Shown here piece by piece: positions 61,160-64,000 of a DNA stretch of 64,000 nucleotides. The notes beneath the pieces are model-generated. The model made no database searches. It was not told the DNA's origin and saw only the letters and a list, made by a program, of their open reading frames with translations. The stretch's first letter is position 1. Every line of letters starts with the position of its first letter. Made by a program: the position numbers and the translations under genes. This stretch comes from Corticium candelabrum (lineage: Eukaryota; Porifera; Homoscleromorpha; Homosclerophorida; Plakinidae): assembly GCF_963422355.1 (NCBI RefSeq), contig NC_085085.1, positions 9,364,306 through 9,428,305 on the forward strand, written 5' to 3'.

Positions 61160-61838
61160 TCAGCTTATGTTAACAGTTACTGAAAGTGTCATGGCAACAG
61201 CCATTTTACTTAAACTGTATATTTTCAGTGGAAAATTGCATTAACAATACCAGTAACCTTTGTTACTTTGTTTTTGCCACTTTTCTAGCAGTAAGGGCTT
61301 AAAATGTTAATGACCAGGAATGTATGTTTCTTGAAGAGAAGACTGGAAGATTTCAAGATTTCATCAATCGCAGGTCTACAAAAGCATTTTTCTTTTACTC
61401 TTAACTCATTCTTCTGGAAGACTGCATCGATATCATTTTCTGGTTATATTGTGAGGCCACAGGTGTAGCGTGTATTGATGAACTCTCATACACGCCAGGG
61501 TCTCTGTCTTGCTTGTGCAATTAACTTGTGGGTATCAAGCAAATTAATAATTTTTAACAGTAAAACTAAAACGCCGAGATATAGCTATAGTCCTATACAT
61601 ACGATGAACTTTCCTAATAAGTCAAGCAAAGCACAATTTATCTGCACCTGACATTAGAAGCATAGAAATCATCCACCTTCTAGAGTTAACGTATGTAGTA
61701 CATGTACCTAGACAATTACAATCTGCGACCTAAAATATGTGAAACCATGGGCATCGTTCACTACTGTATTTTCCCATATAAAAAGATCAAATTAACCCTA
61801 CTCATCACGTGATTCTCAAATTTTGTAGTTGATTTATT
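61160..61838. other. Spacer between MRPL2 and the CARD-Death gene
   Basis: AT-rich. It includes a CATCACGTGATT palindrome about 35 bp upstream of the next ATG that may be promoter-related. Nothing else seen. Confidence 0.45.
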
Positions 61839-63768
<1,930 letters not shown>

Positions 63769-63865
63769 GAAATCAGTATTTTCTAATGCTTCAATTTTTA
63801 TACAGACGCTGGACAGGAGCCTTCCGAGGGTAGATCAACTGTTTTATACAGTACATAGCTATTTG

Positions 63866-64000
63866 CTAAGCAACAGAGAATTTCATTTCAAGTATGTCTC
63901 CAAGACCAGCTGTTATTGTCTGGCCTGAGACAACAGGACCGACTCCTGATGGTGTACCAGTCAGAATCAGGTCACCAGTCTCAAGACTCATGATACGACT
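63866..64000 (-). CDS. Fumarylacetoacetate hydrolase-family protein, last exon (partial)
   Basis: Read on the minus strand from the window edge: [44 protein letters not shown] and a stop at 63866-63868. [15 protein letters not shown] is the highly conserved C-terminal signature of FAHD1/FAHD2-type enzymes (acylpyruvate or oxaloacetate hydrolysis, usually mitochondrial). The gene continues beyond the window. Its stop lies 97 bp from that of the CARD-Death gene, so the two are convergent. Which FAHD subfamily cannot be told from this exon. Confidence 0.85.
   Translation of the reverse strand, partial: SRIMSLETGDLILTGTPSGVGPVVSGQTITAGLGDILEMKFSVA

Overview
This is eukaryotic, almost certainly animal DNA. 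It has spliced genes with GT-AG introns, AT-rich intergenic DNA, very long (CA/GT)n, (TA)n and (CAGA)n arrays, many decayed transposons and one interstitial (TTAGGG)n tract. The gene content (UFMylation factor DDRGK1, secreted transglutaminase, DIPK1/FAM69-type kinase, CARD-Death adaptor) is metazoan. The compact mix of single-exon and multi-exon genes with Kolobok-, Tigger- and Gypsy-like elements suggests a marine invertebrate, possibly a sponge. The species call is inference only.

Layout. 1-4.1 kb: no gene, only hairpins and tandem repeats. 4.1-18.5 kb: two tandem three-exon genes (A: 4572-9634; B: 11567-18415) encoding GNAT-fold proteins similar to NAT16/histidine N-acetyltransferase. I assembled them from splice sites and intron phases that match exactly between the copies. 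Both begin with an Arg-rich, acid-free leader that looks like a mitochondrial presequence. Between them lies a broken GH3 (beta-xylosidase-like) pseudogene; intron 1 of gene B holds a TIR element, a palindromic MITE and a decayed tyrosine recombinase. 18.5-28.3 kb: a mobile-element graveyard with a Cys-rich fragment, a complete but mutated Ty3/Gypsy element with 102-bp LTRs, a LINE fragment and a third, frameshifted copy of the last exon of gene B. 28.5-33 kb: TIR elements, no gene recognised. 33.3-38.8 kb: a secreted transglutaminase (+) and a DIPK1/FAM69-like kinase (-), both single-exon and convergent. 39-45 kb: MITE, microsatellites, LINE fragment. 45.2-48.3 kb: thymidylate synthase in five exons with a satellite-filled first intron. 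49.6-60.3 kb: DDRGK1 in eight exons (-), its 5.7-kb sixth intron packed with transposons (Tigger, a foldback element, a MITE) and its second intron containing a THAP/Kolobok-like element. 60.36-61.16 kb: mitochondrial ribosomal protein uL2m, head-to-head with DDRGK1 only 69 bp away. 61.8-63.8 kb: a CARD-plus-Death-domain adaptor. 63.87-64.0 kb: the last exon of a fumarylacetoacetate-hydrolase-family gene (-) that runs off the edge.

The genes do not form one pathway. Most are housekeeping (dTMP synthesis, mitochondrial translation, UFMylation/ER homeostasis, secretory-pathway kinase). The distinctive parts are the duplicated, apparently mitochondrial GNAT pair with its segmental history, the CARD-Death adaptor, and the density of nested elements. 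All exon models are by eye and have not been tested against transcripts.
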